A stretch of 64,000 nt of DNA from positions 116,508 to 180,507 of the forward strand of contig NZ_QAAD01000009.1 of NCBI RefSeq assembly GCF_003046625.1, given 5' to 3'. Position numbers and translations under genes: made by a program. Origin of the DNA: Mangrovibacterium marinum. GTDB taxonomy: Bacteria > Bacteroidota > Bacteroidia > Bacteroidales > Prolixibacteraceae. The notes below the pieces were generated by a model, which did not search any database, was not told where the DNA came from, and worked only from the letters and a program-made list of their open reading frames with translations. The first letter of the stretch is position 1; every line of letters begins with the position of its first letter. This document shows positions 8,930-18,174 of the stretch, piece after piece.

Positions 8930-9944
8930 ATTTCAGGATGTTTCAAACAGAACACTTCGGGTTGGGGTGCTTTTATTGTTTTCCATGTTGTCGGCCGGAA
9001 CACTTGGCTATATGTACCTGGAGGATTATTCGTTTATCGATGCCTTCTTTATGACCATTATTACCATTTCAACGGTTGGTTTTAGCGAAGTGCATCCGCT
9101 GAATGATAGCGGAAAGATATTTACCTCGGGCTTAATTATTGCCAGCCTGGGGAGTTTGGCTTATGTGGGATCCAATTTAGCACGTTTTGTCTTCGACGGA
9201 GAACTGGTAAACTATTTAAAAACATATCGGGTGGATAAGAAAATTCAAAAACTCAGAGACCACGTGATCATCATTGGCTATGGTCGCAATGGTGAACAGG
9301 TGGCCATGGAACTGCGCGACTACGGGCTCGACTTTGTGGTGATTGACAAACGCGAAAATGTGGTGTCTCGAATACGGGAAGACGAAGAGCTGCTTTACAT
9401 CCGCGGAGATGCCACCCACGAAGATGTTCTCAAACAAGCCGGTGTTGATTATGCCCGGGCACTAATTGCCACAACGCCCAACGATGCCGATAATGTTTTT
9501 GTGGCACTCACAGCCCGCAGCATGAATCCCAGCTTAAAAATTGTAAGCCGTGCTTCGGAAATGGAGTCGGTATCGAAGTTGAAACGTGCCGGGGTAACCA
9601 ATGTAATCATGCCCGAGCGTATTGGCGGTCAGCGCATGGCCAAGCTGATCACACAGCCCGATGTCGTGGAGTTTCTGGAGTATATTCTCCTGCAGCAGAG
9701 TAAAGATGTGAGCCTCGAGGAAATTAGTTGCACCAATATGGCCGATTGTTTCGTGAATCACTCCATCGAAGAGCTCAACGCTCAGGATATCTCGGGGGGC
9801 AATATTGTTGGGATTAAGATCAGCGGCGCCAAGTATATTTTTAATCCGTCGTCGGAGCTGACCTTAAGCCGAGGAGACCAGCTTTTTGTGCTGGGGTCGC
9901 CCGAGCAAATCAGGCGCTTCCGGAATTTACTCGAAAAGGGATAG
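8907..9944 (+). CDS. Two-helix potassium channel with RCK (TrkA-N/TrkA-C) domain
   Basis: This 345-residue protein has two membrane helices (about 17-38 and 70-92) around a pore loop with the selectivity sequence TVGFSE at 56-61, where many K+ channels have TVGYGD. A cytoplasmic RCK module follows. Its Rossmann nucleotide site is GYGRNG at 124-129, with an acidic end to the second strand (VVIDKRE, about 144-150). A TrkA-C domain occupies roughly 255-340. It probably conducts K+ and is gated by nucleotide or Ca2+-type ligands. Translation may start at M1 (8907) or M2 (8910). It overlaps the DUF2851 gene by 23 bases. Confidence 0.88.
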   Translation: MMSQSINKFQDVSNRTLRVGVLLLFSMLSAGTLGYMYLEDYSFIDAFFMTIITISTVGFSEVHPLNDSGKIFTSGLIIASLGSLAYVGSNLARFVFDGELVNYLKTYRVDKKIQKLRDHVIIIGYGRNGEQVAMELRDYGLDFVVIDKRENVVSRIREDEELLYIRGDATHEDVLKQAGVDYARALIATTPNDADNVFVALTARSMNPSLKIVSRASEMESVSKLKRAGVTNVIMPERIGGQRMAKLITQPDVVEFLEYILLQQSKDVSLEEISCTNMADCFVNHSIEELNAQDISGGNIVGIKISGAKYIFNPSSELTLSRGDQLFVLGSPEQIRRFRNLLEKG

Positions 9945-10016
9945 CCGGACGCACCTACCTAAAAGTGAATCAGTCAAATAAAAAGCCGGCGAAGCTGGTA
10001 TTTCAAATTAAATGAT

Positions 10017-10024
10017 TACTTTTG
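10017..10024 (+). promoter_or_regulatory. -7 promoter element for rpsO
   Basis: TACTTTTG matches TAnnTTTG exactly and lies 91 bases upstream of the rpsO ATG. This leaves a leader of roughly 85 nt that could carry an S15 autoregulatory structure; I could not identify one with certainty. Confidence 0.5.
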
Positions 10025-10115
10025 CGCAGCTTTTAAGGCGAACTAATTTTAAGCTGTTGTTATTGAATGCGATGCTGCAGCTTAAACATTGTATCACAAT
10101 TTTAAAAAAGAAATT

Positions 10116-10385
10116 ATGTATTTGACTTCTGAAAAGAAAGCAGAGATTTTTGGAAAACACGGTAAAAGCGCAACCGACACGGGTTCAGCTGAAGGACAAA
10201 TCGCTTTGTTTTCATACCGTATCGCTCACCTGACTGAGCACCTGAAGAAAAACAAAAAAGACTACAGTACACAGCGTGCTTTGGTTAGCATGGTAGGTAA
10301 GCGCCGTAGCTTGTTAGATTACTTAGCCAAAAAAGATATCGAAAGATATCGTAGCATCATCAAAGAGCTTGGCTTACGTCGATAA
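10116..10385 (+). CDS. rpsO: 30S ribosomal protein S15
   Basis: An 89-residue primary rRNA-binding protein of the 30S platform. The start is the ATG at 10116 (MYLTSEKKAEI), preceded by an A-rich region; an upstream in-frame start at 10089 would add nine residues not found in the family. Family landmarks are the FGKHGKSATDTGSAEGQIAL segment and the C-terminal LLDYLAKKDIERYRSIIKEL. It is followed by a strong terminator and then pnp, the conserved rpsO-pnp order, but here the two are separated by a perfect 15-bp hairpin. Confidence 0.97.
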   Translation: MYLTSEKKAEIFGKHGKSATDTGSAEGQIALFSYRIAHLTEHLKKNKKDYSTQRALVSMVGKRRSLLDYLAKKDIERYRSIIKELGLRR

Positions 10386-10393
10386 AAATTTTC

Positions 10394-10432
10394 AATAAAA
10401 GGCAATAATTCTTATTGCCTTTTATTATTTTT
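10394..10432 (+). terminator. Intrinsic terminator between rpsO and pnp
   Basis: A perfect 15-bp stem (10394-10408 with 10412-10426), a 3-base loop, then a T-rich tail. Its position between rpsO and pnp suggests attenuation or an RNase processing site rather than full separation. Confidence 0.8.
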
Positions 10433-10488
10433 GATAACCCCACCACCACAAGAAACAGTTAGAAAATTAAAATTTAGTTCAAATTTTT

Positions 10489-12756
10489 ATGAGTCAAGCA
10501 ATTATTAAAACAATTGACCTTGGTGACGGTCGTCAAATTACGATCGAAACCGGACGATTAGCCCGTCAGGCTGATGGTGCAGTTGTTGTAAAAATGGGAG
10601 ATACCATGTTGTTAGCAACAGTGGTGTCGGCCAAAGAAGCCAAAGAAGATGTTGATTTTATGCCTGTGTCGGTTGACTACCGCGAGAAATTCTCGGCAGC
10701 AGGTCGTTTCCCCGGTGGGTTCTTGAAACGTGAAGCGCGTCCTTCCGACGACGAAATTCTGGTCGCTCGTTTAGTTGACCGTGCTCTGCGTCCGCTGTTC
10801 CCGGCTGATTACCACGCCGAAACAGCAGTGATGATTTCATTGATTTCTGTTGATGAAAATGTAATGCCTGATGCCTTGGCTGGTTTAGCAGCCTCCGCTG
10901 CTATTCAGGTTTCCGATATTCCTTTCGAATGTCCGATTTCAGAAGTACGTGTTGGTCGCATCAACGGCGAGTTCGTGGTGAATCCAAGCGCTGCTCAGCT
11001 GAAAGAATCAGACATCGACATCATGGTGGGTGCCTCTTACGAGAACATTATGATGGTTGAAGGTGAAATGGATGAAGTGACTGAAGAAGAAATGTTGGAA
11101 GCAATTAAAGTTGCTCACGACGCCATCCGTGTTCACTGTAAAGTACAAGAAGAATTGGCCGCCGAAGTAGGTAAAGCCAAACGCGAATATTGTCATGAAG
11201 TGAATGACGAAGAATTGCGCGAAAAGGTACACGCCGACCTTTACGAAAAATGCTATGCTATTGCAACGCAGCGTATTGCCGACAAGCAATTGCGGATGTC
11301 TTCATTCAAAGAATTGGTTGACGAGTACATCGTTGCCTACGAAGAGGCGAATGCTGAAAACGAAGAAATCGACCTGGTACAAAATATCAAGTTGATTAAA
11401 AAATATTACCACGATGTGGAAAAAGAAGCCATGCGTCGCATGATTCTGGACGAAGGTATCCGTTTGGATGGTCGTACAACCACGCAAATTCGTCCGATCT
11501 GGGGCGAAACCAACTACTTGCCCGGATCACACGGCTCTTCAATCTTCACCCGTGGCGAAACCCAGTCATTGTCATCAGTGACTTTGGGAACCAAAATGGA
11601 TGAGAAAATCATTGACGGTGTAACCGTTCAGGGAACTGAAAAATTCCTGTTGCACTACAATTTCCCGCCATTCTGTGTGGGTGAAGCCAAAACACCACGT
11701 GGCTTGAGCCGTCGTGAAATTGGTCACGGTAACCTGGCTTACCGCGCCCTGAAACGCATGATCCCGCAAGATTTCCCTTATGTTGTTCGTGTGGTTTCCG
11801 ATATCCTTGAGTCAAACGGTTCATCGTCAATGGCAACAGTTTGTGCCGGTACCATGGCTATGATGGATGCCGGTATCCAAATGAAGCGTCCGGTTTCAGG
11901 TATCGCCATGGGATTGATCACCGATAAAGGAAATACCAAATTTGCCATTCTTTCCGATATCCTGGGCGACGAAGACCACCTGGGTGATATGGACTTCAAA
12001 GTAACCGGTACCGATAAAGGTATTACGGCTACACAGATGGACATCAAAGTTGACGGATTGTCGTACGAAATATTGTCGCAAGCTTTGCAACAAGCCAAGC
12101 AAGGTCGTGAGCACATCATGGGTAAGATTATTGAAGTAATCAGCGAACCTCGCAGCGAATATAAACCCAATGTACCTCGTGTTGAAACGGTAATCATTCC
12201 GAAAGACATGATTGGACCAATCATTGGCCCTGGCGGTAAAAACATTCAAAAGCTGCAGGAAGAAACTAAAACAACCATCGTCATCGAAGAAAAAGATGAT
12301 AAAGGATATGTTGAAGTTTCAGGCCTGAACAAAGATGCTCTGGATGCAGCCAAAGAACGGATCAAAAAAATTATCGCATTGCCTGAAAAAGGAGAAATCT
12401 ATAAAGGTAAAGTGAAATCGATCACAACTTTCGGTGCTTTCATCGAGATTCTTCCCGGAAAAGAAGGTCTGTTACACGTTTCTGAAATTGCTTGGGAACG
12501 CGTACAAAATACCGAAGATGTATTGAAAGTTGGCGACGAAGTGGAAGTGAAATTGTTGGATATCGATCGCGACAATAAACTGAAGCTTTCCCGCAAAGCA
12601 TTGCTTCCCAAACCGGAAGGTTATGTAGAACGTCCGCCACGTGAGCGTGCTCCGCGTCGTGATAACGGCGATCGTCGTGATCGTGGTGACCGTCGCGACA
12701 ACCGCGGACCTCGTCGCGAAGGCGGTGAGCGTCGTCCATCGAGAAATGATGACTAA
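10489..12756 (+). CDS. pnp: Polyribonucleotide nucleotidyltransferase (PNPase)
   Basis: A 3'-to-5' phosphorolytic exoribonuclease that is trimeric and cytoplasmic. It has 755 residues. Two RNase PH-like domains surround an all-helical linker. A KH domain follows at about 560-625, with the GPGGKNIQ loop. An S1 RNA-binding domain spans about 633-705 ([16 protein letters not shown]). The last 50 residues (706-755) form an Arg/Asp/Gly-rich low-complexity tail with repeated DRRD units, which is longer and more charged than in E. coli and is likely disordered and RNA-binding. A terminator follows at 12778-12805. Confidence 0.97.
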   Translation: MSQAIIKTIDLGDGRQITIETGRLARQADGAVVVKMGDTMLLATVVSAKEAKEDVDFMPVSVDYREKFSAAGRFPGGFLKREARPSDDEILVARLVDRALRPLFPADYHAETAVMISLISVDENVMPDALAGLAASAAIQVSDIPFECPISEVRVGRINGEFVVNPSAAQLKESDIDIMVGASYENIMMVEGEMDEVTEEEMLEAIKVAHDAIRVHCKVQEELAAEVGKAKREYCHEVNDEELREKVHADLYEKCYAIATQRIADKQLRMSSFKELVDEYIVAYEEANAENEEIDLVQNIKLIKKYYHDVEKEAMRRMILDEGIRLDGRTTTQIRPIWGETNYLPGSHGSSIFTRGETQSLSSVTLGTKMDEKIIDGVTVQGTEKFLLHYNFPPFCVGEAKTPRGLSRREIGHGNLAYRALKRMIPQDFPYVVRVVSDILESNGSSSMATVCAGTMAMMDAGIQMKRPVSGIAMGLITDKGNTKFAILSDILGDEDHLGDMDFKVTGTDKGITATQMDIKVDGLSYEILSQALQQAKQGREHIMGKIIEVISEPRSEYKPNVPRVETVIIPKDMIGPIIGPGGKNIQKLQEETKTTIVIEEKDDKGYVEVSGLNKDALDAAKERIKKIIALPEKGEIYKGKVKSITTFGAFIEILPGKEGLLHVSEIAWERVQNTEDVLKVGDEVEVKLLDIDRDNKLKLSRKALLPKPEGYVERPPRERAPRRDNGDRRDRGDRRDNRGPRREGGERRPSRNDD

Positions 12757-12777
12757 TACAAATCGCATAGATCGGAA

Positions 12778-12805
12778 ATGCCTGCTTTTGCAGGCATTTT
12801 TTTTG
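12778..12805 (+). terminator. Intrinsic terminator after pnp
   Basis: An 8-bp perfect stem (12778-12785 with 12790-12797), loop TTTT, and a run of eight T residues. A promoter -7 element begins only 4-5 bases after the T run. Confidence 0.88.
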
Positions 12806-12808
12806 CCT

Positions 12809-12816
12809 TATTTTTG
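12809..12816 (+). promoter_or_regulatory. -7 promoter element after the pnp terminator
   Basis: TATTTTTG matches TAnnTTTG and lies 28 bases before the ATG at 12844, just behind the pnp terminator, so the next gene has its own start site. Confidence 0.55.
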
Positions 12817-12843
12817 CATGAAAACATTTAACAGCCAAGCGAT

Positions 12844-13329
12844 ATGGAAAACTGGTATCCGGGATTTGAAAAGAAAATAGTCGATCAGTTAAAAGGATCA
12901 AATGTGAAAGATTTGCGCTTCTTTCGCATCGAGGAATACCTGCGCAATGCCGAGCGAACCGATGCGCAGGCCTCCTCGTGCCGGGCTTGTTATGCCTTGC
13001 GGAACGAAATAGAACAAACTGCCGATCAGGTTGCCAAGGCCGTTCAGCAACCGGGAGCCGAGCGCCGCCGGATCGATTCGCTGCAATCGCGACTGAGCGA
13101 CCATCTGCGGAAGGAGCACGGCTTCTACCCGCCATCGTACCACACCTATTTGCAGTCGGTGTACTGGACGGTAGGATTCATGGCCCTGGCATTTCTGCTG
13201 ACTGTGCTTTTCCCCGAAGTTGAAAAGGCCGTGTTCTATTCACCGGCTTTTGCCATTGGGGTAATTACCGGGCAGGTTATTGGAGGTAAAAAAGACCGGA
13301 AAGTGAGGGATTCCAACAAAATCCTGTAA
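12844..13329 (+). CDS. Small membrane protein with CxxC motif, unknown function
   Basis: A 161-residue protein. The N-terminal half is soluble and charged, with a single CxxC pair (C46, C49, in SSCRACYA) that could bind metal or be redox active. It is followed by a helical, Arg-rich stretch at 60-92. Two membrane segments are at about 107-123 and 130-147, and the C-terminus is basic. I do not recognise the family. Its start is supported by a -7 promoter element at 12809-12816. It stands alone between pnp and the prolyl oligopeptidase gene. Cytoplasmic orientation of the CxxC domain is inferred from the positive C-terminal tail. Confidence 0.7.
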   Translation: MENWYPGFEKKIVDQLKGSNVKDLRFFRIEEYLRNAERTDAQASSCRACYALRNEIEQTADQVAKAVQQPGAERRRIDSLQSRLSDHLRKEHGFYPPSYHTYLQSVYWTVGFMALAFLLTVLFPEVEKAVFYSPAFAIGVITGQVIGGKKDRKVRDSNKIL

Positions 13330-13389
13330 TAAATGCGGATCGGTTGTTACTGATTGTGCATACAACTTTCACCGATCAATTTTATGCAA

Positions 13390-15489
13390 ATGAAAAAATT
13401 AGTCTATTTATCTACCATCTTGCTTATGGCCTCGTGCACACAAAAATTGAGTTACCCCGAAACAAAAAAGGAAGCGGTAACTGACGATTACTTCGGAACA
13501 AGTGTCGACGATCCTTATCGTTGGCTGGAAAACGACACCTCAGCTGAAACCGAAGCCTGGGTGGAAGCCCAGAATAAGGTGACCTTCGATTATCTGAAAA
13601 AGCTGCCCAACCGCGATAAGATTAGCAGCCAACTGACCGATTTATTGAACTACGAACGGCTGGGGACACCTTTTAAGAAAAGTGGCAAGTATTTCTTCTT
13701 CAAAAATGATGGTCTTCAGAATCAGAATGTCTTGTTCATGGCTGATTCGTTACAGGGCGATGCCGTTGTCTTGCTGGATCCCAATGTGCTCTCCGACGAT
13801 GGAACGGTAGCCCTCGCGGGAGTCGAAATATCCGACGATGCCAAATACCTGGTTTACTCCATTGCCCGCAGCGGGTCGGATTGGAATGAGGTATTTGTGA
13901 AGGATATCGAAACCGGAGCCATGTTGGACGACCACCTGATGTGGGTGAAATTTTCAGGCCTTTCGTGGTACGACGGAGGTGTTTTTTATAGTCGCTACGA
14001 CGAGCCGGAAGCCGGAAGTGAGTTGTCCAAATCAAACGAATACCAAAAGGTTTACTACCACAAAATAGGAACAAGTCAGCACGACGATGTTTTGGTGAAG
14101 GAAGATCAGGAGCATCCGAAGCGGATGTTTGGAGCCGGCGTTACCGACGATAAACGCTTCTTGCTGCTCTCGTCGAGCGAAGGAACAAGCGGCAACGCCC
14201 TGTTTGTGAAAGATCTGCTCCGGCCTCAGAGCGACTTTGTACCCGTGATGATCAGCTATGAGTACGACTTCAACGTGGTGGATAATCTGGGTAACCAGCT
14301 ATATGTGCTGACCAATTATAAAGCTCCCCGCTATCGGCTGATTAAAGTGGACTTTACCAAGCCGGCGGAGGAAAACTGGGTGGACATCTTGCCCGAAGGG
14401 GAGAATGTGCTCGAGTCGGTGTCGTTTAACGGCGGCGAGATTGTTGCCCAATACATGAAGGATGCGCATAATGTGGTTGAAGTATATGCCATTGACGGGA
14501 AGTTAGACTATGAACTGCCATTGCCCGGAATTGGTTCCGTTGGGGGTTTTTCGGGTAAAAAGGAAGAGGCCGAAGCTTTCTTCAGTTACACCTCTTTCAA
14601 TACGCCGGGCGAGATTTATCACTACGACTTTCAAACCCGGGAGCTGAGTTTGTATTTCCGCCCCGAAGTGGCCTTCAACCCGGACGACTTTGTGGTGGAA
14701 CAGCAATTCTGCGAGTCGAAAGACGGTACACGGGTGCCAATGTTTTTGGTACACAAAAAAGATTTGGTACTCGATGGAAACAACCCGACTTTATTATATG
14801 GCTATGGTGGTTTTAACATCAGCCTGACGCCATCATATTCTTCTACCCGTATGGCATTTCTCGAAAACGGAGGTGTGCTGGCGGTGGCCAACCTGCGTGG
14901 TGGTGGCGAGTACGGCGAAGACTGGCACAAGGCCGGAACTAAATTGAACAAGCAAAATGTGTTTGACGACTGCATTGCCGCTGCCGAATATTTGATTGAA
15001 TCGAATTACACCAAGCCGGCAAAATTAGCCCTGATGGGCGGGTCGAATGGAGGTTTACTGGTTGGCGCCGTGGTCAATCAGCGTCCCGATCTGTTTCAGG
15101 TTGCCTTGCCGGCGGTGGGCGTAATGGATATGCTGCGTTATCAATATTTTACCATTGGCTGGGCCTGGGCCGGCGACTACGGACGCAGCGACGACAGCAA
15201 GGAGATGTTTGAATACCTCTACGGTTATTCCCCTTATCACAACATTGCCAAGGGCGGAAAATATCCGGCGGTGCTGGTAACTACAGCCGATCACGACGAC
15301 CGCGTGGTTCCGGCGCACTCGTTTAAATATGCAGCCCGTTTGCAGGAATACAACGTCGGAGACCTGCCCACGCTCATACGTATCGATACCAAGGCCGGCC
15401 ACGGTGCAGGCAAACCAACTACAAAAATTATTGAAGAATATACCGATGTGTGGGCTTTTACATTTTATCATCTGGGCATGAATTTGTAA
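13390..15489 (+). CDS. Prolyl oligopeptidase family S9 lipoprotein
   Basis: A serine peptidase that probably cleaves after proline in short peptides. With the ATG at 13390 it is 699 residues; an ATG at 13384 is also possible. The N-terminus (MKKLVYLSTILLMASC) is a lipoprotein signal, so the enzyme is probably anchored in the periplasm or outer membrane. A beta-propeller domain spans roughly 75-420. The C-terminal alpha/beta hydrolase carries the triad S552 (GGSNGGL), D636 (DHDDRV) and H671 (AGHGAG). A strong terminator follows at 15531-15562. Confidence 0.93.
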   Translation: MKKLVYLSTILLMASCTQKLSYPETKKEAVTDDYFGTSVDDPYRWLENDTSAETEAWVEAQNKVTFDYLKKLPNRDKISSQLTDLLNYERLGTPFKKSGKYFFFKNDGLQNQNVLFMADSLQGDAVVLLDPNVLSDDGTVALAGVEISDDAKYLVYSIARSGSDWNEVFVKDIETGAMLDDHLMWVKFSGLSWYDGGVFYSRYDEPEAGSELSKSNEYQKVYYHKIGTSQHDDVLVKEDQEHPKRMFGAGVTDDKRFLLLSSSEGTSGNALFVKDLLRPQSDFVPVMISYEYDFNVVDNLGNQLYVLTNYKAPRYRLIKVDFTKPAEENWVDILPEGENVLESVSFNGGEIVAQYMKDAHNVVEVYAIDGKLDYELPLPGIGSVGGFSGKKEEAEAFFSYTSFNTPGEIYHYDFQTRELSLYFRPEVAFNPDDFVVEQQFCESKDGTRVPMFLVHKKDLVLDGNNPTLLYGYGGFNISLTPSYSSTRMAFLENGGVLAVANLRGGGEYGEDWHKAGTKLNKQNVFDDCIAAAEYLIESNYTKPAKLALMGGSNGGLLVGAVVNQRPDLFQVALPAVGVMDMLRYQYFTIGWAWAGDYGRSDDSKEMFEYLYGYSPYHNIAKGGKYPAVLVTTADHDDRVVPAHSFKYAARLQEYNVGDLPTLIRIDTKAGHGAGKPTTKIIEEYTDVWAFTFYHLGMNL

Positions 15490-15522
15490 GCCACGACCTT
15501 CGGGAAACCGTTTTTTAAATTG

Positions 15523-15530
15523 TATTTTTG
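15523..15530 (+). promoter_or_regulatory. -7 promoter element overlapping the S9 peptidase terminator region
   Basis: TATTTTTG is an exact TAnnTTTG match ending one base before the terminator stem at 15531. A transcript starting about 6-8 bases downstream would begin inside the hairpin. It probably serves the deoxynucleoside kinase gene at 15569. Confidence 0.45.
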
Positions 15531-15562
15531 AATCCCGGGACGACAAACTCCCGGGATTTTTT
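15531..15562 (+). terminator. Intrinsic terminator after the S9 peptidase gene
   Basis: A perfect 10-bp GC-rich stem (15531-15540 with 15549-15558), 8-base loop, and a T run to 15562. The next gene's ATG at 15569 is only 6 bases further on. Confidence 0.88.
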
Positions 15563-15568
15563 GTGTCT

Positions 15569-16210
15569 ATGGATATTAATTATTTAGTCATTGAGGGAAA
15601 TATCGGGAGCGGAAAAACGAGCCTGACAAAGCTGATTGCCAGCGATTACGGGGCGAGGGTTTTGCTCGAAGGCTTCGAGGATAACCCCTTTCTGCCTAAA
15701 TTTTATCAGCAGCAGGATAAATATGCCTTTCCGCTGGAAATGTCTTTCCTGGCCGATCGCTATAACCAGTTGAGCCGAAATATTCGCGACTTTGAGTTGT
15801 TCAGTTCCTTTTGGGTGTCGGACTACTACTTTGCAAAGAGTCTGATTTTTGCACAGACCACCCTGAACAATGACGAGTATAACCTGTATCATCGCTTCTT
15901 TCAGATCATTTACGATAAACTTCCGAAGCCCGATCTATATGTTTATCTGCACTTAAGTCCCGAAAACCTTTTGAAGAATATTCGTAAAAGAGGGCGGAAC
16001 TACGAGCAGTCGATCAAGTTGGAATATCTTTCTCAAATTGAGAATGGCTACTTCAGCTATCTGCGGCAGCAACACGATTTTCCTATCCTGTTGATTGATA
16101 CCAACAAGGTAGATTTTGTGGGCAATGAACAAGACTACAAAAAAATTCGTGGTATCATCTTTGATAAAAAGCATGCGCCCGGCATTAATCGGGTAATTTT
16201 AAACGAATAG
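15569..16210 (+). CDS. Deoxynucleoside (deoxyadenosine/deoxycytidine-type) kinase
   Basis: This enzyme phosphorylates deoxynucleosides with ATP for dNTP salvage. It has 213 residues from ATG 15569; a GTG two codons earlier is in frame but lies in the terminator tail. The P-loop GNIGSGKT is at residues 10-17. The substrate-binding region (LLEGFEDNPFLPKFY) and the LADRYNQL helix are typical of the dNK family, as is the lid-like KRGRNYEQSI. The exact substrate preference is not readable. Together with tdk (54.4 kb) and the YjjG nucleotidase (51.8 kb) it gives this genome a salvage set. The ATG sits 6 bases after an intrinsic terminator, leaving little room for a ribosome-binding site outside the T tract. 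Confidence 0.88.
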   Translation: MDINYLVIEGNIGSGKTSLTKLIASDYGARVLLEGFEDNPFLPKFYQQQDKYAFPLEMSFLADRYNQLSRNIRDFELFSSFWVSDYYFAKSLIFAQTTLNNDEYNLYHRFFQIIYDKLPKPDLYVYLHLSPENLLKNIRKRGRNYEQSIKLEYLSQIENGYFSYLRQQHDFPILLIDTNKVDFVGNEQDYKKIRGIIFDKKHAPGINRVILNE

Positions 16211-16270
16211 CACGCAAAATTTGTATATTCGTGCGAGGTTGGAAAACTAATCAATTTAATAGTTCTACAA

Positions 16271-18025
16271 ATGAAACATTTTAACTTTAAATCACTTGCA
16301 TCTGTTGCGGTTGCGTCGGTCGTGTTATCGAGCTGTGCAAGTTTGCAAAAAATGAAAAAGAATGCTGATCAGATCAGCTTCAAAGTTACTCCTGAAGTAT
16401 TGGAAACTCATGGCGGCGATGTTGATGTTGCCATTGACGGCGTTTTCCCGTCGAAATATTTTGTGAAAAAAGCGACTGTTGTTGCTACTCCTGTATTGAA
16501 ATATGAAGGTGGCGAAACTGCTTTCGAACCTGTAACGGTACAGGGTGAAAAAGTGATGGCTAACAACAAAGTAATCAGCTACACAAACGGTGGAAACTTT
16601 AACTATAAAGATGCCGTTCCGTTTGCTGACGACATGAGAAAGTCGGAATTGGAAATCCGCATCACGGCTACTAAAGGTGCAAAAAGTGTTGACTTTGAGC
16701 CCATCAAAGTGGCCGATGGTGTATTGGCAACGCCAACATTGGTTGTGAACTACCCGGCAGCAATTCTGGGCGTTCAACGCGAGAAAAACACAACAGGCGT
16801 TTACGATCCCAACATCGATCCGTTCCAACGCATTGTTCCCGATGCTTACACTACCGACATCAAATATTTGATCAACAGCGCTGTGTTGAGAAATACGGAG
16901 TTGAAAAAAGAAGATATCGAAAAGTTGAAAGAATATGCTAAAGATGCTTTCGATGCGGAACGCAAAGAATTGAAGTCGGTTGAAGTTTCGGCTTATGCTT
17001 CGCCTGATGGTGAGCTGGACTGGAACACAAAACTGTCTGAAAAACGGGAAGGTTCGTCAACTAAATACATGGAAAAACAGCTGAAAAGACAAAAAATTGA
17101 AGCTGAGCTGAAATCGAAATTTACTCCCGAAGACTGGGATGGTTTCAAAGAGTTGATGGAGAAATCAAACATTCAGGATAAAGAATTGATCCTGCGTGTA
17201 CTTTCAATGTACTCCGATCCTGAAGTTCGCGAACGCGAAATCCGCAACTTGTCGCAAGCGTTCACCAGCGTTGCCGATGAAATTTTGCCGCAATTGCGTC
17301 GTGCAAAAATTACAGCCAATGTTGAGTTGATTGGTAAAACTGATGCCGAAATCATGGAATTGGCCATGAACAACCCAAGTGCGTTGAACCCCGCTGAATT
17401 GCTGTATGCCGGAACTTTGACAGAAGACAAAGACAAACAACTGATGATTTACGGCGCCATGTCGGATGTATATCCGAACGACTGGAGAGGTTACAACAAC
17501 CAGGGAATGGTGTTGGCACAACAAGGTCGTTTTGCCGATGCAAAACCTTTGTTCGAAAAAGCAGAGACTTTGGCTCCTGCTGAACCCATCATCAAAAACA
17601 ACTTAGGCGCTTGCGTTTTGGTTGAAGGCGATGTGGCCAAAGCTGAAGAATTGTTCGGTGCTGCTTCGGGTGCCGGTGCTGAAGTAAACAACAACCTGGG
17701 TATTGTAGCCATCAAAAAAGGCGAGTACGAAAAAGCCGTTAAACTGTTGAACGGAACAAACACACCGAACGAAGGTCTGGCTAAAATCATGGATGGCGAC
17801 AATGCCGGTGCTTTGAAAGCATTGGAAGCTTGCCCTTGGGAAGGTTGCTACATGACTGAATATTTTAAAGCCGTAGTAGGTGCCCGTACAGCAAAAGAAA
17901 ACCTGATGTACGAAAGCCTTGAAAAAGCGGTTGCGATGAACGCTGAACTGAAAGCGAAAATCGCTACTGACCTGGAATTTGCCAAGTATTTCAACGAAGC
18001 GCGCTTCCAGGAAATCGTGAAGTAA
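16271..18025 (+). CDS. TPR-containing lipoprotein with OmpA-like segment
   Basis: A 584-residue exported protein. The signal peptide ends in the lipobox LSSC with C22 as the lipidated residue. Residues about 30-180 form a beta-rich N-terminal domain. Around 235-260 is a stretch (VEVSAYASPDGELDWNTKLS) resembling the OmpA-C peptidoglycan-binding pattern, although a large helical insert follows. From about 375 on, degenerate tetratricopeptide repeats are evident (GYNNQGMVLAQQGRFADAKP, then NNLGACVLVEGDVAKAEELF). It is probably a cell-envelope scaffold anchored in the outer membrane. The gene is alone and ends in a strong terminator. The codon use (many CTG, GAA, AAA) suggests high expression. 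Confidence 0.8.
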   Translation: MKHFNFKSLASVAVASVVLSSCASLQKMKKNADQISFKVTPEVLETHGGDVDVAIDGVFPSKYFVKKATVVATPVLKYEGGETAFEPVTVQGEKVMANNKVISYTNGGNFNYKDAVPFADDMRKSELEIRITATKGAKSVDFEPIKVADGVLATPTLVVNYPAAILGVQREKNTTGVYDPNIDPFQRIVPDAYTTDIKYLINSAVLRNTELKKEDIEKLKEYAKDAFDAERKELKSVEVSAYASPDGELDWNTKLSEKREGSSTKYMEKQLKRQKIEAELKSKFTPEDWDGFKELMEKSNIQDKELILRVLSMYSDPEVREREIRNLSQAFTSVADEILPQLRRAKITANVELIGKTDAEIMELAMNNPSALNPAELLYAGTLTEDKDKQLMIYGAMSDVYPNDWRGYNNQGMVLAQQGRFADAKPLFEKAETLAPAEPIIKNNLGACVLVEGDVAKAEELFGAASGAGAEVNNNLGIVAIKKGEYEKAVKLLNGTNTPNEGLAKIMDGDNAGALKALEACPWEGCYMTEYFKAVVGARTAKENLMYESLEKAVAMNAELKAKIATDLEFAKYFNEARFQEIVK

Positions 18026-18054
18026 TTCCCTTAGCGGAAATAAACAATAAAGCG

Positions 18055-18093
18055 AAGGCTGTCCGATTTAGTTTCGGACAGCCTTTATTTTTT
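18055..18093 (+). terminator. Intrinsic terminator after the TPR lipoprotein gene
   Basis: A perfect 12-bp stem (18055-18066 with 18074-18085) with a 7-base loop, then a T-rich tail to 18093. Confidence 0.9.
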
Positions 18094-18174
18094 GTTCCTT
18101 CTCGATAATCCTGAAACGCCCGGTTGACGCGTCCCCGAGGCATGGTGAACCCTCCCCGGGGGGCCGGCACCAGC

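Noticed and set aside
12440..13135. A 231-codon minus-strand frame over the end of pnp
   Set aside because: It is antisense to pnp and the next gene, has no homology, and crosses the strong terminator at 12778-12805.
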